From Oscillatoria sp. FACHB-1406 (GTDB taxonomy: Bacteria; Cyanobacteriota; Cyanobacteriia; Cyanobacteriales; Spirulinaceae), in NCBI RefSeq assembly GCF_014698145.1, contig NZ_JACJSM010000018.1, positions 53,831 to 117,830 of the forward strand: a DNA stretch of 64,000 bases. The letters are read 5' to 3'. A model generated the notes under the pieces. That model did no database searches. It was not told the origin of the DNA and saw only the letters and a list, made by a program, of their open reading frames with translations. Made by a program: the position numbers and the translations under genes. Positions 33,592 through 43,337 of the stretch are shown piece by piece. Each line of letters begins with the position of its first letter. The first letter of the stretch is position 1.

Positions 33592-34857
33592 ATGGATAAA
33601 CGTTTTTTCAATATGTTTGGGTTGACCGAAGACCAAGCACTCGCCCTACTCCAAACTCCCCTCGAACAATTAGCCGCTCCCACCGAGCATTATGTTGCCG
33701 TTTCTCACCTCATTAATTTCCCGACAGAACGCTCGATTAATGCCCTAATTGAAGTCGTCCAAAATCCCGCCCCCGATCTTTACGATCGCATCACCCGACG
33801 CAAAGCCGTCGAAAGTTTAGGGCGCTTGCAGGCTGAGGTTGCCTTACCGATTATTCGCACTTGTTTTCAGGATGAAGATTGCTATACCGTCGAAAATGCG
33901 GTTTGGGCTGTCGGAGAAATCGGCACCGAAGATCGCGAAATTTTAGAGGAGATCGCTCAACTCTTAGACACTCCCGAACGGGCTTACAGAACGATTATTC
34001 AAACCCTCGCTAAATTAAACTATCAACCGGCTGCCGGACGCATTGAAAAGTTTGTTGCTGCTGAGGATAAAGCGATCGCGTCGGCGGCGATTTCTGCGCT
34101 TTATCGTTTAACGGGAGACAACCGCCAACTTTCGCAGGTTGTCGCTTTTCTCCAAGACGATAATGTTAACGTCCGGCGAGCTTGCATTCAAGATTTAATC
34201 GATGCGCGCTACTGCGATGCTATTCCCGCGATCGCCTGCTGTCCGGTGTCGATTGTCTTCCGCCTGCGCGGAATTCGACTGCTTGCAGAGTCGGGATTAG
34301 CCACAAAAAAAATTAATTTTAACTTCATCGAACCCCACCTCGATCGCGTTATTTCAGACCATCCCAACGACCTCGAACTCGTCCACGAATACGACCAAAA
34401 ACCGAGCTTAGAATTTGTGATTAACGAGTTATATCACACCGACTTCGGACGCTGCTATCTTGCTAGCAAAACGCTGCTCGAAGTTTATCCCCAAGAAGCA
34501 CCCGCCGCCCTCTTCCAAACTTGGGAAAAAGAAGCTCATAACGACTACGGCGCGCACTACCACGTTATTAAGCTCTTTGGCTGGCTCCAACACGCCCCCG
34601 CTTGGGATTTAATCGTTGAAGCCTTACATAATACCTCACCTCAGTTCCAAAAATCCCGCGCCGCCGCTGCTATTGCCTTTGGAAATTTAGGAGACGAACG
34701 AGCCATTCCCCTCTTAAAAGAAGCCTTAAACAGTCCAATTTTCGATCTTAAGTATGCCTGTTTGCTTGCCTTAGAACAATTGGGCGACACACAAGCAAAA
34801 TCGATGCTTTTTGACGATCCGGAACCCTTGATTCGGGATAAAGCCGCGCGAGCGTAG
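33592..34857 (+). CDS. cpeY: HEAT-repeat phycoerythrobilin lyase CpeY
   Basis: A 421-residue E/F-type lyase starting MDKRFFNMFGLTEDQALALL, the CpeY signature. HEAT-like repeats run through the protein (RKAVESLGRLQAEVALPIIR, YTVENAVWAVGEIG, IASAAISALYRLTGD, NVRRACIQDLIDARYCDAIPA, RAAAAIAFGNLGDERAIPLLK, in parts). With CpeZ it ligates phycoerythrobilin to Cys82 of CpeA. It is divergent from the small gene/cpeF pair. Elsewhere cpeY and cpeZ are adjacent; here they are 2.4 kb apart, with the repeat cluster, Uma2 and cpeF between. Confidence 0.92.
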   Translation: MDKRFFNMFGLTEDQALALLQTPLEQLAAPTEHYVAVSHLINFPTERSINALIEVVQNPAPDLYDRITRRKAVESLGRLQAEVALPIIRTCFQDEDCYTVENAVWAVGEIGTEDREILEEIAQLLDTPERAYRTIIQTLAKLNYQPAAGRIEKFVAAEDKAIASAAISALYRLTGDNRQLSQVVAFLQDDNVNVRRACIQDLIDARYCDAIPAIACCPVSIVFRLRGIRLLAESGLATKKINFNFIEPHLDRVISDHPNDLELVHEYDQKPSLEFVINELYHTDFGRCYLASKTLLEVYPQEAPAALFQTWEKEAHNDYGAHYHVIKLFGWLQHAPAWDLIVEALHNTSPQFQKSRAAAAIAFGNLGDERAIPLLKEALNSPIFDLKYACLLALEQLGDTQAKSMLFDDPEPLIRDKAARA

Positions 34858-34992
34858 AGAGAATAAATTTGCTCCTAACTTTGCTCCTACAAGTTATTCT
34901 CAACTATAATTGTGGAGGTCGAAAACGAGACTGCCTTATGAGATATGGATAGACTAAAGTCATGAAGATCGAGCGATCCAGAATCTACAACA

Positions 34993-35817
34993 ATGAGCGA
35001 TAAAGCCGAAGTAATATTCAAAACAAAAGCAGTTTTTAACGCAGCATCCGATTATTTTGATGCTCCCGCCTTATCCTTCTGGGGGCGTTTCGGACAAGCA
35101 ACGATCGATAAACTCTCATTCCAAGGAGGCGAAAGCGTTTTAGATGTTTGTTGCGGGAGCGGAGCTTCTGCCCTCCCTGCTGCTCGCGCGGTTGGTACGA
35201 GCGGTTCTGTTGTGGGAGTCGATCTGGCAGAATCCTTATTAGAATTAGGACGCAACAAGGCAAAACAGCAAGGTTTAGAAAATATCGAGTTTCGCTGTGC
35301 TGATTTTGAAAACTTAGGATTTCCGGATGAGAGTTTTGACGCGATCGTTTGTGTCTTTGGCATCTTTTTTGTTCCTGACATGAGCGCCGCATTGCAAGAA
35401 CTTTTACGAATGTTGCGTCCTGGAGGTAAGCTCGCAATTACCTCTTGGGGACAAAAAGTATTTGAGCCTGCAAACGGCGAATTTTGGTCGGCGATACAAA
35501 CAGAACGTCCCGATTTGTATAAAAGTTTTACACCTTGGGATCGTATTAGTACGAGCGCTGAGCTAAAAGCATTACTCGAAAGTAGCGGCGCAACCCAAGT
35601 CGAAGTATTTCCGGAATCTTGCACGCACGAACTTACCGCTGCTGAAGATTGGTGGACAATGGTTTTAGGTGGAGGAATTAGAGGGATTATCGACCAGTTA
35701 AAACCCGCCGTTAGAGAGAGAATTCGGCAAGGAAATCTTGAATTTTTGCGGCAAAACCAGATCGGTTCTTTAGAAGTAGACGTACTTTACGCGATCGCAC
35801 GCAAAGCCGAGATTTAA
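34993..35817 (+). CDS. Class I SAM-dependent methyltransferase
   Basis: A 274-residue methyltransferase of the UbiE/Methyltransf_11 type. Motif I is VLDVCCGSGASALPA, the acidic end of strand 2 is GVDLAESLLELG, followed by FRCADFENLGFPD and the motif at IVCVFGIFFVPD. The motif LRMLRPGGKLAITSWG completes the fold. The substrate is unknown; relatives act on quinones, lipids or small metabolites. It is 135 bases after cpeY on the same strand, but nothing suggests a role in phycoerythrin. Confidence 0.88.
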   Translation: MSDKAEVIFKTKAVFNAASDYFDAPALSFWGRFGQATIDKLSFQGGESVLDVCCGSGASALPAARAVGTSGSVVGVDLAESLLELGRNKAKQQGLENIEFRCADFENLGFPDESFDAIVCVFGIFFVPDMSAALQELLRMLRPGGKLAITSWGQKVFEPANGEFWSAIQTERPDLYKSFTPWDRISTSAELKALLESSGATQVEVFPESCTHELTAAEDWWTMVLGGGIRGIIDQLKPAVRERIRQGNLEFLRQNQIGSLEVDVLYAIARKAEI

Positions 35818-35921
35818 CGATAATTTCTTCACCCAATCTTTGAAGCTTTAACGAATGGCTCCCGAACCCATTCTGTTAACAACGCTTGCAGAATAACCGA
35901 GCGCCGATTCTCCCTTTTCCT

Positions 35922-36785
35922 TTAAGGATTGCGGGGAAAACATCCTAAACTTTGAGCCGTATTCGATCGCGTATAAGGATTCCAAGTTCCCAACTCCACA
36001 GAAGAACGACTGCACAAATAAGCCCGTTCCTCATCCTTCAACCCCTCCACCTGACTAAAATCCGCCCCCTCCAAATTTTGAACCTGTTCCAACGTTGCGT
36101 CCGTTAAATCCGCTCCACGCAAGTCGGCAAACTGCAATTCCACGCCCACCAATCGAGCATTGCGGAGGTAAGCACCCACTAAAGAAACTCTTCGTAAGTT
36201 CGCCCCACTTAACGCCGCTCCCTCCAAATTCGCCCCAGTTAAGTCCGCTCCGCTTAAGTAAGCGCCCCGCAGATTCGCGCCCGTTAAATCCGCCCCGCGC
36301 AGATTCGCCGTATTGAGATAAGCACCCGCCAAATTCGCCTTCGGACCGATCGCGCCGGAGTTACGATAGTCATAGCCTTCCGGCCAAATCGTCTTCGCAT
36401 CATACAGCGCCAGTTGCAGCTTTGCCCCCGTCAAATTTGCGCCCCTGAAGTCGCAACCGCACAAAATCGCGCGATATAAGGCACTATCTTGCAAATTTGC
36501 CTTGATTGTGCAGCTTCCTTGTAAGTTGGCTCTTCGTAAATCTGCTCCTTGTAAGTTTGCACCTTCAAGATTGCTCTGGCTCAAATTCGCGCCCACAAAA
36601 ATTGCACCGCTGAAATCGCCCCCCGCTAAATTCATCCCGCTTAAATTTGCACCTTCTAAATTCGCTGAGTTGAGGCTTTCTCCGGTTTGCAATGCAGTTC
36701 GGACGCGATCGGCAGAAAGAGAAATAAAGCTGAGGCGAGCGGCAAGGGAATTCATGGCAATCGTTACAAAAGAGTTACCCATCAT
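35922..36785 (-). CDS. Pentapeptide repeat protein
   Basis: A 287-residue protein made largely of A(N/D)LXX pentapeptides from about residue 38 to 250 (SANLEGANLSGMNLAGGDF, GADLTGANLRGAYLSGADL). These predict a right-handed quadrilateral beta-helix. An interruption near residues 125-150 (AKTIWPEGYDYRNSGAIGP) is typical of cyanobacterial members. The first 35 residues are not repeat and have no signal peptide, so it is probably cytoplasmic. Function is unknown. Alternative starts are ATG 36785, 36782 and 36755; none has a good ribosome-binding site. Confidence 0.88.
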   Translation of the reverse strand: MMGNSFVTIAMNSLAARLSFISLSADRVRTALQTGESLNSANLEGANLSGMNLAGGDFSGAIFVGANLSQSNLEGANLQGADLRRANLQGSCTIKANLQDSALYRAILCGCDFRGANLTGAKLQLALYDAKTIWPEGYDYRNSGAIGPKANLAGAYLNTANLRGADLTGANLRGAYLSGADLTGANLEGAALSGANLRRVSLVGAYLRNARLVGVELQFADLRGADLTDATLEQVQNLEGADFSQVEGLKDEERAYLCSRSSVELGTWNPYTRSNTAQSLGCFPRNP

Positions 36786-36905
36786 CGTAAAATTTAATCA
36801 GTCATTCCCATGACTTTTAATCTTTCTTTACGAATGTTGTTAACTTAAATTAACTCGCGATCGCAGTTAAAAAAATCGATGCTTTTATCACCCCCCATAA
36901 CGATG

Positions 36906-37460
36906 ATGGATTTCTTTCGCAAAAGCGAGGGAGTTTGGTTTTCTCAACGGAGCGTTCATCGCTTTGATTCAGCGGGAGATGAATCGGGGGAATCGAATTT
37001 AATTATTGGCGTTTTGGAAAAAGATGACCCCAAGGTATTGGCGATTTGTGGCGAACAGGGAGTCGATCCGATTTGGATTAGCGGCGGTGCTAGTTTTCAA
37101 TGGCAGGGGAATTTAAGCGAGAAGGAACCCGACCCTAACTATGAAGCAATTTTAGTCGATATTCCCAATCCCGATAATCGCCAACAAGGAAAATTTCTAC
37201 GAAATAAAGGCTATGTGGAAGGGATTCCGGTTATCGGCGTTTATCACTTTTCCGACGATGGAGTCTTGACAATTGAGACGGAGTATGAAAAGAACCAAGG
37301 ACAAGAAAAATGCTGGTTTGTGAATGACAATTTTCGCGTTCGAGTCAGCACGGTTAAGATATTGAACGGAGTCAATTTAATGACTTATTGTTCCGAACGT
37401 CGTTGTGTCAATCCAACTTTTTTAAGCGAGTTAATCGAACAAAATTGCAAGAGGGCATAG
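36906..37460 (+). CDS. CpcS/CpeS-family phycobiliprotein lyase
   Basis: A 184-residue S-type lyase. The N-terminus MDFFRKSEGVWFSQRSVHRF, the strands ASFQWQGNL, ILVDIPNPDNRQQGKFLRNKGYVEG and CWFVNDNFRVRVSTVK, and the end MTYCSERRCVNP are family features. It is clearly distinct from the CpeS at 20200. It could be the general CpcS-type enzyme for the central cysteines of phycocyanin or allophycocyanin, or a second phycoerythrin lyase. Start codons at 36879, 36903 and 36906 are possible; 36906 fits family starts best. The last codons and stop (AAG AGG GCA TAG) lie in a dispersed palindrome. Confidence 0.88.
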   Translation: MDFFRKSEGVWFSQRSVHRFDSAGDESGESNLIIGVLEKDDPKVLAICGEQGVDPIWISGGASFQWQGNLSEKEPDPNYEAILVDIPNPDNRQQGKFLRNKGYVEGIPVIGVYHFSDDGVLTIETEYEKNQGQEKCWFVNDNFRVRVSTVKILNGVNLMTYCSERRCVNPTFLSELIEQNCKRA

Positions 37461-37477
37461 CAGTGCTATGCCCCTAC
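37448..37477. repeat. Dispersed palindrome GGGCATAGC/GCTATGCCC
   Basis: A short copy of the palindromic core also seen at 15697-15720 and, interrupted, at 31317-31548. It overlaps the 3' end and stop codon of the lyase gene at 36906-37460. Confidence 0.7.
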
Positions 37478-37573
37478 GGAGTGGGGTTTAATTTCGAGGT
37501 TTCCTCTAAATTTGCGCCCCGGAGAGCGAAAAATTTAGAGGATCGCGATCGGAAATTAATATAACGCCGAACC

Positions 37574-39754
37574 TTAAGTTACGCTCACAACAACCCCATC
37601 GCTTTCTTTCGCAGTTTTATTCACCGAACAAAGCGCGTAAGTTCCCGCTTCAACGGTAACAGTTGTTGTTGTAATGGGAACAATTTTGTGCAAGTTCCAA
37701 TTACTCCCGTCTTGCTTGTATAACGTCCAAGCCCGAAGGTTGGAAGCGGTGGCAGCATCCCAGGAAATTTGACCGCTTCTCCCCGTTACATTTTTCGGTA
37801 GCGGCGGGATTTCGCTGCTTATTCCGTCGATCGCGGGAACTAAAGCCGGACGCGCGAAAGTCGTTGAAGTAAACTTACTGGCAACATCCTTAGTATTCGC
37901 CATCAAGAGGTTGGCGCTAAAGAAGATATTGCCCAAGGATAAGCGATCGCGCATACTGCGAGAAACCTCCACCTGGCGTTCGATTTCTGACAGTTCCCAA
38001 TTTTTATCCGTGAGATTGCTTAAGTTATTCGCGGCGTAAATATGACGGTTTTGGGGATTATTCTCCGTCCACCATTTCAACAGTGCCGTATAACTTTGCG
38101 CCGTTTGATCGATAGGCCAATACAGTTGCGGTGATAAATAATCCACCCACCCCTGTTCTAACCATTTCTTCGAGTCGGCATAAATTTCGTCGCAGGCACT
38201 CATCCCCCGAATTTGTGGCGGATTCTCCGACTTCCAAATCCCGAAGACACTCGCGCCGAACTTGACTTGGGGTTTGAGTGCTTTAATCCCCGTAGAAAGA
38301 CGCTGCACCAGGGTGTTGACGTTATCTCGCCGCCAGTCGGCAAGGCTGAGTTGTCCGCCGCCCGCGCGGTAAGCGGCATAGGTTTTATCGTCCGGGAAGG
38401 GTTCGCCAGCAATCGGATAGGGATAGAAGGAGTCATCAAGCTGGAGTCCATCGAGATCGTAGCGGCGCACGAGATCGGTGACAACGTTAAAAAGGCGATC
38501 GCGTACCGCATTGACACTCGGATCCATCCAGCGTCGTTTCCCTTGGCTCCAAGGATACACGGCTTCGGGGTTGGTTACGCCAATATGCGGCGCGGCCAGA
38601 GGTGCGGTTTCTGGGGCGCGAACCGAGGCGCGGCAAGGATTCAGCCATACGTGCAGTTCCAGGTTGCGTTTGTGCGCTTCCGCGATCGCCAACTCTAACG
38701 GATCGTACAGCGGATCGGGCGCTTTCCCCTGCGTTCCCGTCAGCCACGCACTCCACGGTTCCAAAGTCGAGGCATATACCGCATCGCCTTCCGGACGGAC
38801 TTGCAGGATAACCGCATTGAGATTAGCACTTTGGGCGCGATCGAGAATTTTAACCAATTCCTGTTGTTCTTGTGCCGCAGAAAGACTGCTATTCGAGGGC
38901 CAATCCGTATTCCACACCGTCGCAATCCACAGTCCTCGGAATTCGCGCGCGTGTCCTACTTTAACCGTTTGCGGTACTCCTACCGGCGGTGGTGGGGGTG
39001 GTGGTGGTGGGGGTGGCGGTGGTGGTGGTGGTGGCGGCGGCGGGACAATGGGAGGAGTAGGTGGTGGCGGTGGCGGTGGTGGCGGTGGTGGCGGCGGTGG
39101 TGGCGGTGGTGGTGGTGGCGGTGGTGGCAGTGGAACTTGCGACACCGGCGGTACGATAACGAAGACGGACTCAATTTCCGGCACTCGTCCCCCTAAAAGT
39201 AGCGCTTGGTAGATCGAAACCGCGACATCAGCGCGCGTGGCTGCCAAATTGGGGTTTAAAATCTTTAAGTTGGGGTAATTAACAACCAACTTCTTCTCTG
39301 TCGCGATCGCGACTTTATCCATTGCATAACCGGGGATTTGCGCCACATCTTGATACAAACTCGGTAACGCCTCTCGTATTTCTGCCAAGCGAGTCGAACC
39401 CAAATTCAAACCACTCGTCAGCGATAATAAAATTTGCAAGCGAGAAAGGCGATCGTTCGGTTGAAATCGGTTGCCGCCAATCCCCGATAAAAATCCCATT
39501 TCATAGGCTTTTTGAATCGCGGGTAATGCCCAATGATTGCTGGGAACATCGACAAACGGGGTATATTGTCGCTTTGCCGGTAACGAAAAAGCCTGTTTGA
39601 GAACCGCTGCATACTGCGCGCGAGTCATCGAAAGATCGGGGCGAAACGACCCGTCAGGAAAACCGCTAATAATTCCCTGTCTGACTAATGCTTCGACGAA
39701 CGGACGCGCCCAATGATTCTGAATATCCGACAATCTCGGTGTAGAATTCACCAT
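37574..39754 (-). CDS. SLH-domain glycosyl hydrolase (GHL10/DUF187) with poly-proline linker
   Basis: A 726-residue multidomain protein. Two to three SLH (S-layer homology) repeats occupy residues 1-200 (HWARPFVEALVRQGIISGFPDGSF, NHWALPAIQKAYEMGFLSG, in parts). A proline tract of about 50 residues (about 205-260) follows, then a GHL10 family TIM-barrel (about 265-640; EFRGLWIATVWNTDWPS, LNAVILQVRPEGDA, LDGLQLDDSFYP) and a small C-terminal beta domain. It should act on peptidoglycan or cell-surface glycans. There is no visible signal peptide, and the frame closes within about ten codons upstream, which is odd for an SLH protein. Confidence 0.88.
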   Translation of the reverse strand: MVNSTPRLSDIQNHWARPFVEALVRQGIISGFPDGSFRPDLSMTRAQYAAVLKQAFSLPAKRQYTPFVDVPSNHWALPAIQKAYEMGFLSGIGGNRFQPNDRLSRLQILLSLTSGLNLGSTRLAEIREALPSLYQDVAQIPGYAMDKVAIATEKKLVVNYPNLKILNPNLAATRADVAVSIYQALLLGGRVPEIESVFVIVPPVSQVPLPPPPPPPPPPPPPPPPPPPPPPPTPPIVPPPPPPPPPPPPPPPPPPPPVGVPQTVKVGHAREFRGLWIATVWNTDWPSNSSLSAAQEQQELVKILDRAQSANLNAVILQVRPEGDAVYASTLEPWSAWLTGTQGKAPDPLYDPLELAIAEAHKRNLELHVWLNPCRASVRAPETAPLAAPHIGVTNPEAVYPWSQGKRRWMDPSVNAVRDRLFNVVTDLVRRYDLDGLQLDDSFYPYPIAGEPFPDDKTYAAYRAGGGQLSLADWRRDNVNTLVQRLSTGIKALKPQVKFGASVFGIWKSENPPQIRGMSACDEIYADSKKWLEQGWVDYLSPQLYWPIDQTAQSYTALLKWWTENNPQNRHIYAANNLSNLTDKNWELSEIERQVEVSRSMRDRLSLGNIFFSANLLMANTKDVASKFTSTTFARPALVPAIDGISSEIPPLPKNVTGRSGQISWDAATASNLRAWTLYKQDGSNWNLHKIVPITTTTVTVEAGTYALCSVNKTAKESDGVVVSVT
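38981..39140. repeat. GGT/GGC trinucleotide microsatellite encoding the poly-proline linker
   Basis: A near-continuous (GGN)n run on the plus strand, CCN on the coding strand, broken by a short TPPIV segment. It creates long spurious glycine- and histidine-rich frames. It is prone to length change by slippage. Confidence 0.9.
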
Positions 39755-39900
39755 CTTTTTATCGGGTTGAAAGAATATTTTTTATGACGTTTAATTTTAG
39801 CCGAAATGGAGCGGGTTTCCGGAGAATTCCCTTACATTTCTTAAACTTTTCATGCCTCGCTCCTTATCCAGTACCGATACCGATTTACCGGCTAGTTTGC

Positions 39901-42900
39901 TTAATCTCTCAGCCCCAACAGTACCCCAACTGCAACACAAATTCCCGCTGCGATCGCTAAGCGAGGAGAACTCATAACGATGAGAATCACCAGGATAATC
40001 GCTCCTAAAAAGAGAAGAAATTGGACGAGTTGCAGGACTACTCGAAATTTCGATTGGCTGCGAAAATTCGGACTTTCAAGCGCTAAAGGGCCTTTGAATT
40101 GCAGCCAGTAGTAAAAGACTTGCAAACCGCTATTGATAAATTTGTAAGGTACGCTTCGACGGAAGCGGTTGGCATTTTTCCCTAAAAGGGTATTGAGCAA
40201 ATCTCGGAACACGAGAGCGGATCGAGTCGTAATATTGGTGAGGACGAGAGGCGGAATGTTATCGTTTAAGGTTTCTTTTCCGACGCGGTATCTCGTTCGG
40301 AAAAAATCTTCCTTTTCTTGCTGCGTCTGAGAAAATTTAGCTAAGGATTCTTGCGCGATCGCGGCGGCTGCGATCGCGCCAACATTTTTTTCAAAATATC
40401 CCCGTTCTAAATTATAGCTGGGCCGGGGATTTTTGTTAAAATAAGTTTGCAAAAATTCAGCTTTAGCTTCATCGTTAGTTGGGACATTACTAGGCGCGCT
40501 CGATTGATAGTTCCAATCAACTTGTTCGGAAATTTCATCTTCGACAACGGTGAGTAGATCGGAATTGATAATCTCCCGCTGTCCCTGAAGCACAAAGCCT
40601 TCTATAATTTCCTGCAACTCAGCATTCGAGAGATTGAGTCCCGGCGTTGCGAGCCGTTCTAAATAAGAGGACAGTTTTTCGCGATCGCTCTGGCTTAAAT
40701 CGGAGAAAGAAACATTCAGCAAAAATTGAATATAATCTTTTACAAACGCTTCAAATTCAGCAGGATTTTCCTCCACATCAATCCCGAACTCCCTTGCTTG
40801 TCGGCGTAAAAAACGCGGAAACCGATCCACAGCATCGGCAGTTAAACTTGCTTCTAGCAAACGATTCAGACCATCTAATCGTCCCCATAGAATATCATTA
40901 GAGCGCCAAGACTTCTTAAAAAATCCTCCAAAAGCAGATAGCGTATTCCCCGCGAGTTTCTCATCCAAACCTTTGCCTTTTCCTAAACCCATTTGGGCAT
41001 CGCCGGGACTCACTCGAATCGTTTTAATCGGCTGCTTTTCATTAATATTCGCCAGATACTCAAACGGATATAGAACCTCGTCAAACTCCTGAAACTTATC
41101 GAACGAGTAGCTGAGATAATCGGCATTCTTTAACCCGCTATTCTGAATAATAATCTGGGAAGCTTCTTCGATTTTTTTAAGGAAGCTCTGGTCATTATTG
41201 AGTGTTGTAAAAGAAAGTGATATCGAGTCCATTTCGCTAACTCTTGCAACAATGCGAGCGATTTTTTGTTCGCATTGAGTTAAGAGGTGCGAGAGTTGTT
41301 GCTGAGGCAACCAGCCAACAACTTGCGGCGTGAGGCGGCAATATTTATCGGGAACGACCAAGGTTTTAGCCCGTTCGGGTAAATCTTGAAAGATAAAAGG
41401 TAAATTGTAGCCGTCTTCTGCCGAGGTTTGCCGCAAAAAGTTTAACTCGCTACCATCCGCATCCAAAAAGAGACGATGGAGATAGATCAGCAAGTAGTAA
41501 ATACGATTCCGCAACTCATCTTCATTTTGTGGCGGCCACTCGGCGGGGATTAAGCTATTGAAATAAGTGGCTATAGCAGGATGACTCAGCAACTGTTCTA
41601 ATCCCGCCCGAACAACTTCTAGCAATTTGATTTGGCGGTTCAATCGTTCGATCAGAATACGAATTTTTTGAGATTCGCTAACATTGCGAACTCGTTCGAG
41701 CAGAGAATGCAGTTTTTCGAGTAGATAAAAATGTTGGCGAAGTGGATATTCGACATCGAGGTAGCGAATTTGCTGGCTCGCGGCGAGTAAAGTTTTATAG
41801 GCGCTCGAGGTTACTTTTGGGGAAAGCGGTTGAATTAAAAGTTCGGAAACTTTTTCAAGCAGCGCTTGCCGTTGGGAAAATTCTTCGATTGAGGTTAAGC
41901 TCTGGGAGCCATCCATCCCTAAAATAAGAGGAAGGACGCGATCGCGCAATCCGATTAACTGACTCAATAAGTAAATTCCTTCTCGATTCTGTTCCTCGTC
42001 TGATGGCGGTAGCGTAGAGTCTTGGAGGGACGCATCCCGAGACGGAACCACCGCATCCGCTTCCGCATTGGCCAGCAGGGAATTATAGCGCTTCACTTTT
42101 TCGTTCCGTTCCTTAATTAACTCGATGTCATTGGTGATGCTTTCATACCTCGGCATCCCCACCAAAGAATCTTCCACCACCTGCAAAACATTGGGACGGT
42201 TCATTTGTTTAAATCTCTGTCCGTCGGAAAAGCGATCGGGACTCGGATCGATATACAATAGTTTGCGCTCTACCGGACGATTTGCCGTGCGATAATAAAT
42301 CTCTTTAATCGTATGGCTGAAAGGACGATTATCCAAAACGCCCCCATCGACAAAATGTAACTGATACCCTTTCTCCGGGGAAGCTTTGGGGAGCAAACGA
42401 TTATTGAGAGCGCCCCACTCCACTAAATAAGAATCTGCTGTTTCTTCACGCTCCTGTAACTTGACTGTCACCGTCGGAAAAGCAACCGGAAAACAAGAAG
42501 TAATTCGGCATAATTTTGCCAGCGCTTGATAAGTCAGATTGGCATTTTTTCCGAGCGCGGCAAACGGCGTTTTTCTACCTTGGCGATGTTTGAGATGAAA
42601 CAAAGCGCGATGTTCCTTAACTTCAATCGCCGCCCCCGTATCGTCAAAAACCGAATATACTCGTCCCAACCAATCCGTTCCCGTCACGAATAAATCTAAC
42701 TCATTAAACTCCGAATGCCAGTCATCCGCTGGTGCTGATTTTCGTCGTTCTTCTGCTAAACGCAAAGCCTCTTCTAACTCGCCTTGATAGTACCCTTCCC
42801 CATCGAATAACGATTCGCGCCCTTCCGCCTCATTGGGTTGGTGCAGCAACTTACGAATATTGCCACTCTCGCGCCAAACGCGCCCAAAAGTGCTGAATTC

Positions 42901-43179
42901 TACCACTTCCTCAGCATTACTATTAGCCAGCGCGTAACTCAACAGAATACCGTTAATGCCTCCGGCTGAGGTTCCCGAAACAATATCGACGACGATATCG
43001 GAATCCGTCAGCGCCTTAACGAGTTTGTAAACGCCGCGCCCCCGCACCGCATTATAAAATTCTCGACAAACCCCGTTCATATAGACAGCAAGCGATACGC
43101 CGCCATAGACTACCAGTCCGAGGCGTAGTTCTCGCTGAAAGTCCGGTTGTGGAAAAGATTGAGAAGCTGTAGGTTTCAT
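39901..43179 (-). CDS. Patatin-like phospholipase domain protein with C-terminal membrane helices
   Basis: A 1092-residue patatin-related protein of the TIGR03607 type. The N-terminus has the oxyanion/glycine region (LGLVVYGGVSLAVYMNGV) and the nucleophile elbow SGTSAGGINGI with Ser near residue 66. The DGG motif of the catalytic Asp occurs as LHFVDGGVLDNRPF. A long helical middle follows. The last 45 residues contain two hydrophobic helices (VVLQLVQFLLFLGAIILVILIV and AIAAGICVAVGVLLGL, in parts). It is probably a membrane-tethered lipid acyl hydrolase; the biological role is unknown. It is divergent from rplU. Confidence 0.9.
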   Translation of the reverse strand: MKPTASQSFPQPDFQRELRLGLVVYGGVSLAVYMNGVCREFYNAVRGRGVYKLVKALTDSDIVVDIVSGTSAGGINGILLSYALANSNAEEVVEFSTFGRVWRESGNIRKLLHQPNEAEGRESLFDGEGYYQGELEEALRLAEERRKSAPADDWHSEFNELDLFVTGTDWLGRVYSVFDDTGAAIEVKEHRALFHLKHRQGRKTPFAALGKNANLTYQALAKLCRITSCFPVAFPTVTVKLQEREETADSYLVEWGALNNRLLPKASPEKGYQLHFVDGGVLDNRPFSHTIKEIYYRTANRPVERKLLYIDPSPDRFSDGQRFKQMNRPNVLQVVEDSLVGMPRYESITNDIELIKERNEKVKRYNSLLANAEADAVVPSRDASLQDSTLPPSDEEQNREGIYLLSQLIGLRDRVLPLILGMDGSQSLTSIEEFSQRQALLEKVSELLIQPLSPKVTSSAYKTLLAASQQIRYLDVEYPLRQHFYLLEKLHSLLERVRNVSESQKIRILIERLNRQIKLLEVVRAGLEQLLSHPAIATYFNSLIPAEWPPQNEDELRNRIYYLLIYLHRLFLDADGSELNFLRQTSAEDGYNLPFIFQDLPERAKTLVVPDKYCRLTPQVVGWLPQQQLSHLLTQCEQKIARIVARVSEMDSISLSFTTLNNDQSFLKKIEEASQIIIQNSGLKNADYLSYSFDKFQEFDEVLYPFEYLANINEKQPIKTIRVSPGDAQMGLGKGKGLDEKLAGNTLSAFGGFFKKSWRSNDILWGRLDGLNRLLEASLTADAVDRFPRFLRRQAREFGIDVEENPAEFEAFVKDYIQFLLNVSFSDLSQSDREKLSSYLERLATPGLNLSNAELQEIIEGFVLQGQREIINSDLLTVVEDEISEQVDWNYQSSAPSNVPTNDEAKAEFLQTYFNKNPRPSYNLERGYFEKNVGAIAAAAIAQESLAKFSQTQQEKEDFFRTRYRVGKETLNDNIPPLVLTNITTRSALVFRDLLNTLLGKNANRFRRSVPYKFINSGLQVFYYWLQFKGPLALESPNFRSQSKFRVVLQLVQFLLFLGAIILVILIVMSSPRLAIAAGICVAVGVLLGLRD

Positions 43180-43188
43180 AAGATTTTA

Positions 43189-43218
43189 TTGACAAAAAAT
43201 AATTAAATTGCGTATAGT
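43189..43218 (+). promoter_or_regulatory. Sigma-70-type promoter of rplU-rpmA
   Basis: TTGACA at 43189-43194 and TATAGT at 43213-43218 are separated by 18 bases. It lies 120 bases before the rplU ATG, leaving a leader that could carry ribosomal-protein control, though I recognise no known motif. Confidence 0.8.
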
Positions 43219-43337
43219 AGGAGATCGTGCATCCAAACCCTGCTCGGATCGGGTCGATCGCTCGAATAAAGTGCCAAAAAGTCTTCGAGAAGCTTTTTGC
43301 GCCACCTGTACGGCAATTATGACACTAGGACAAGCTC

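Noticed and set aside
38478..39212. Glycine-, tryptophan- and histidine-rich frames opposite the poly-proline region
   Set aside because: They are produced by the GGN trinucleotide tract on the non-coding strand and have no homology or start signals.
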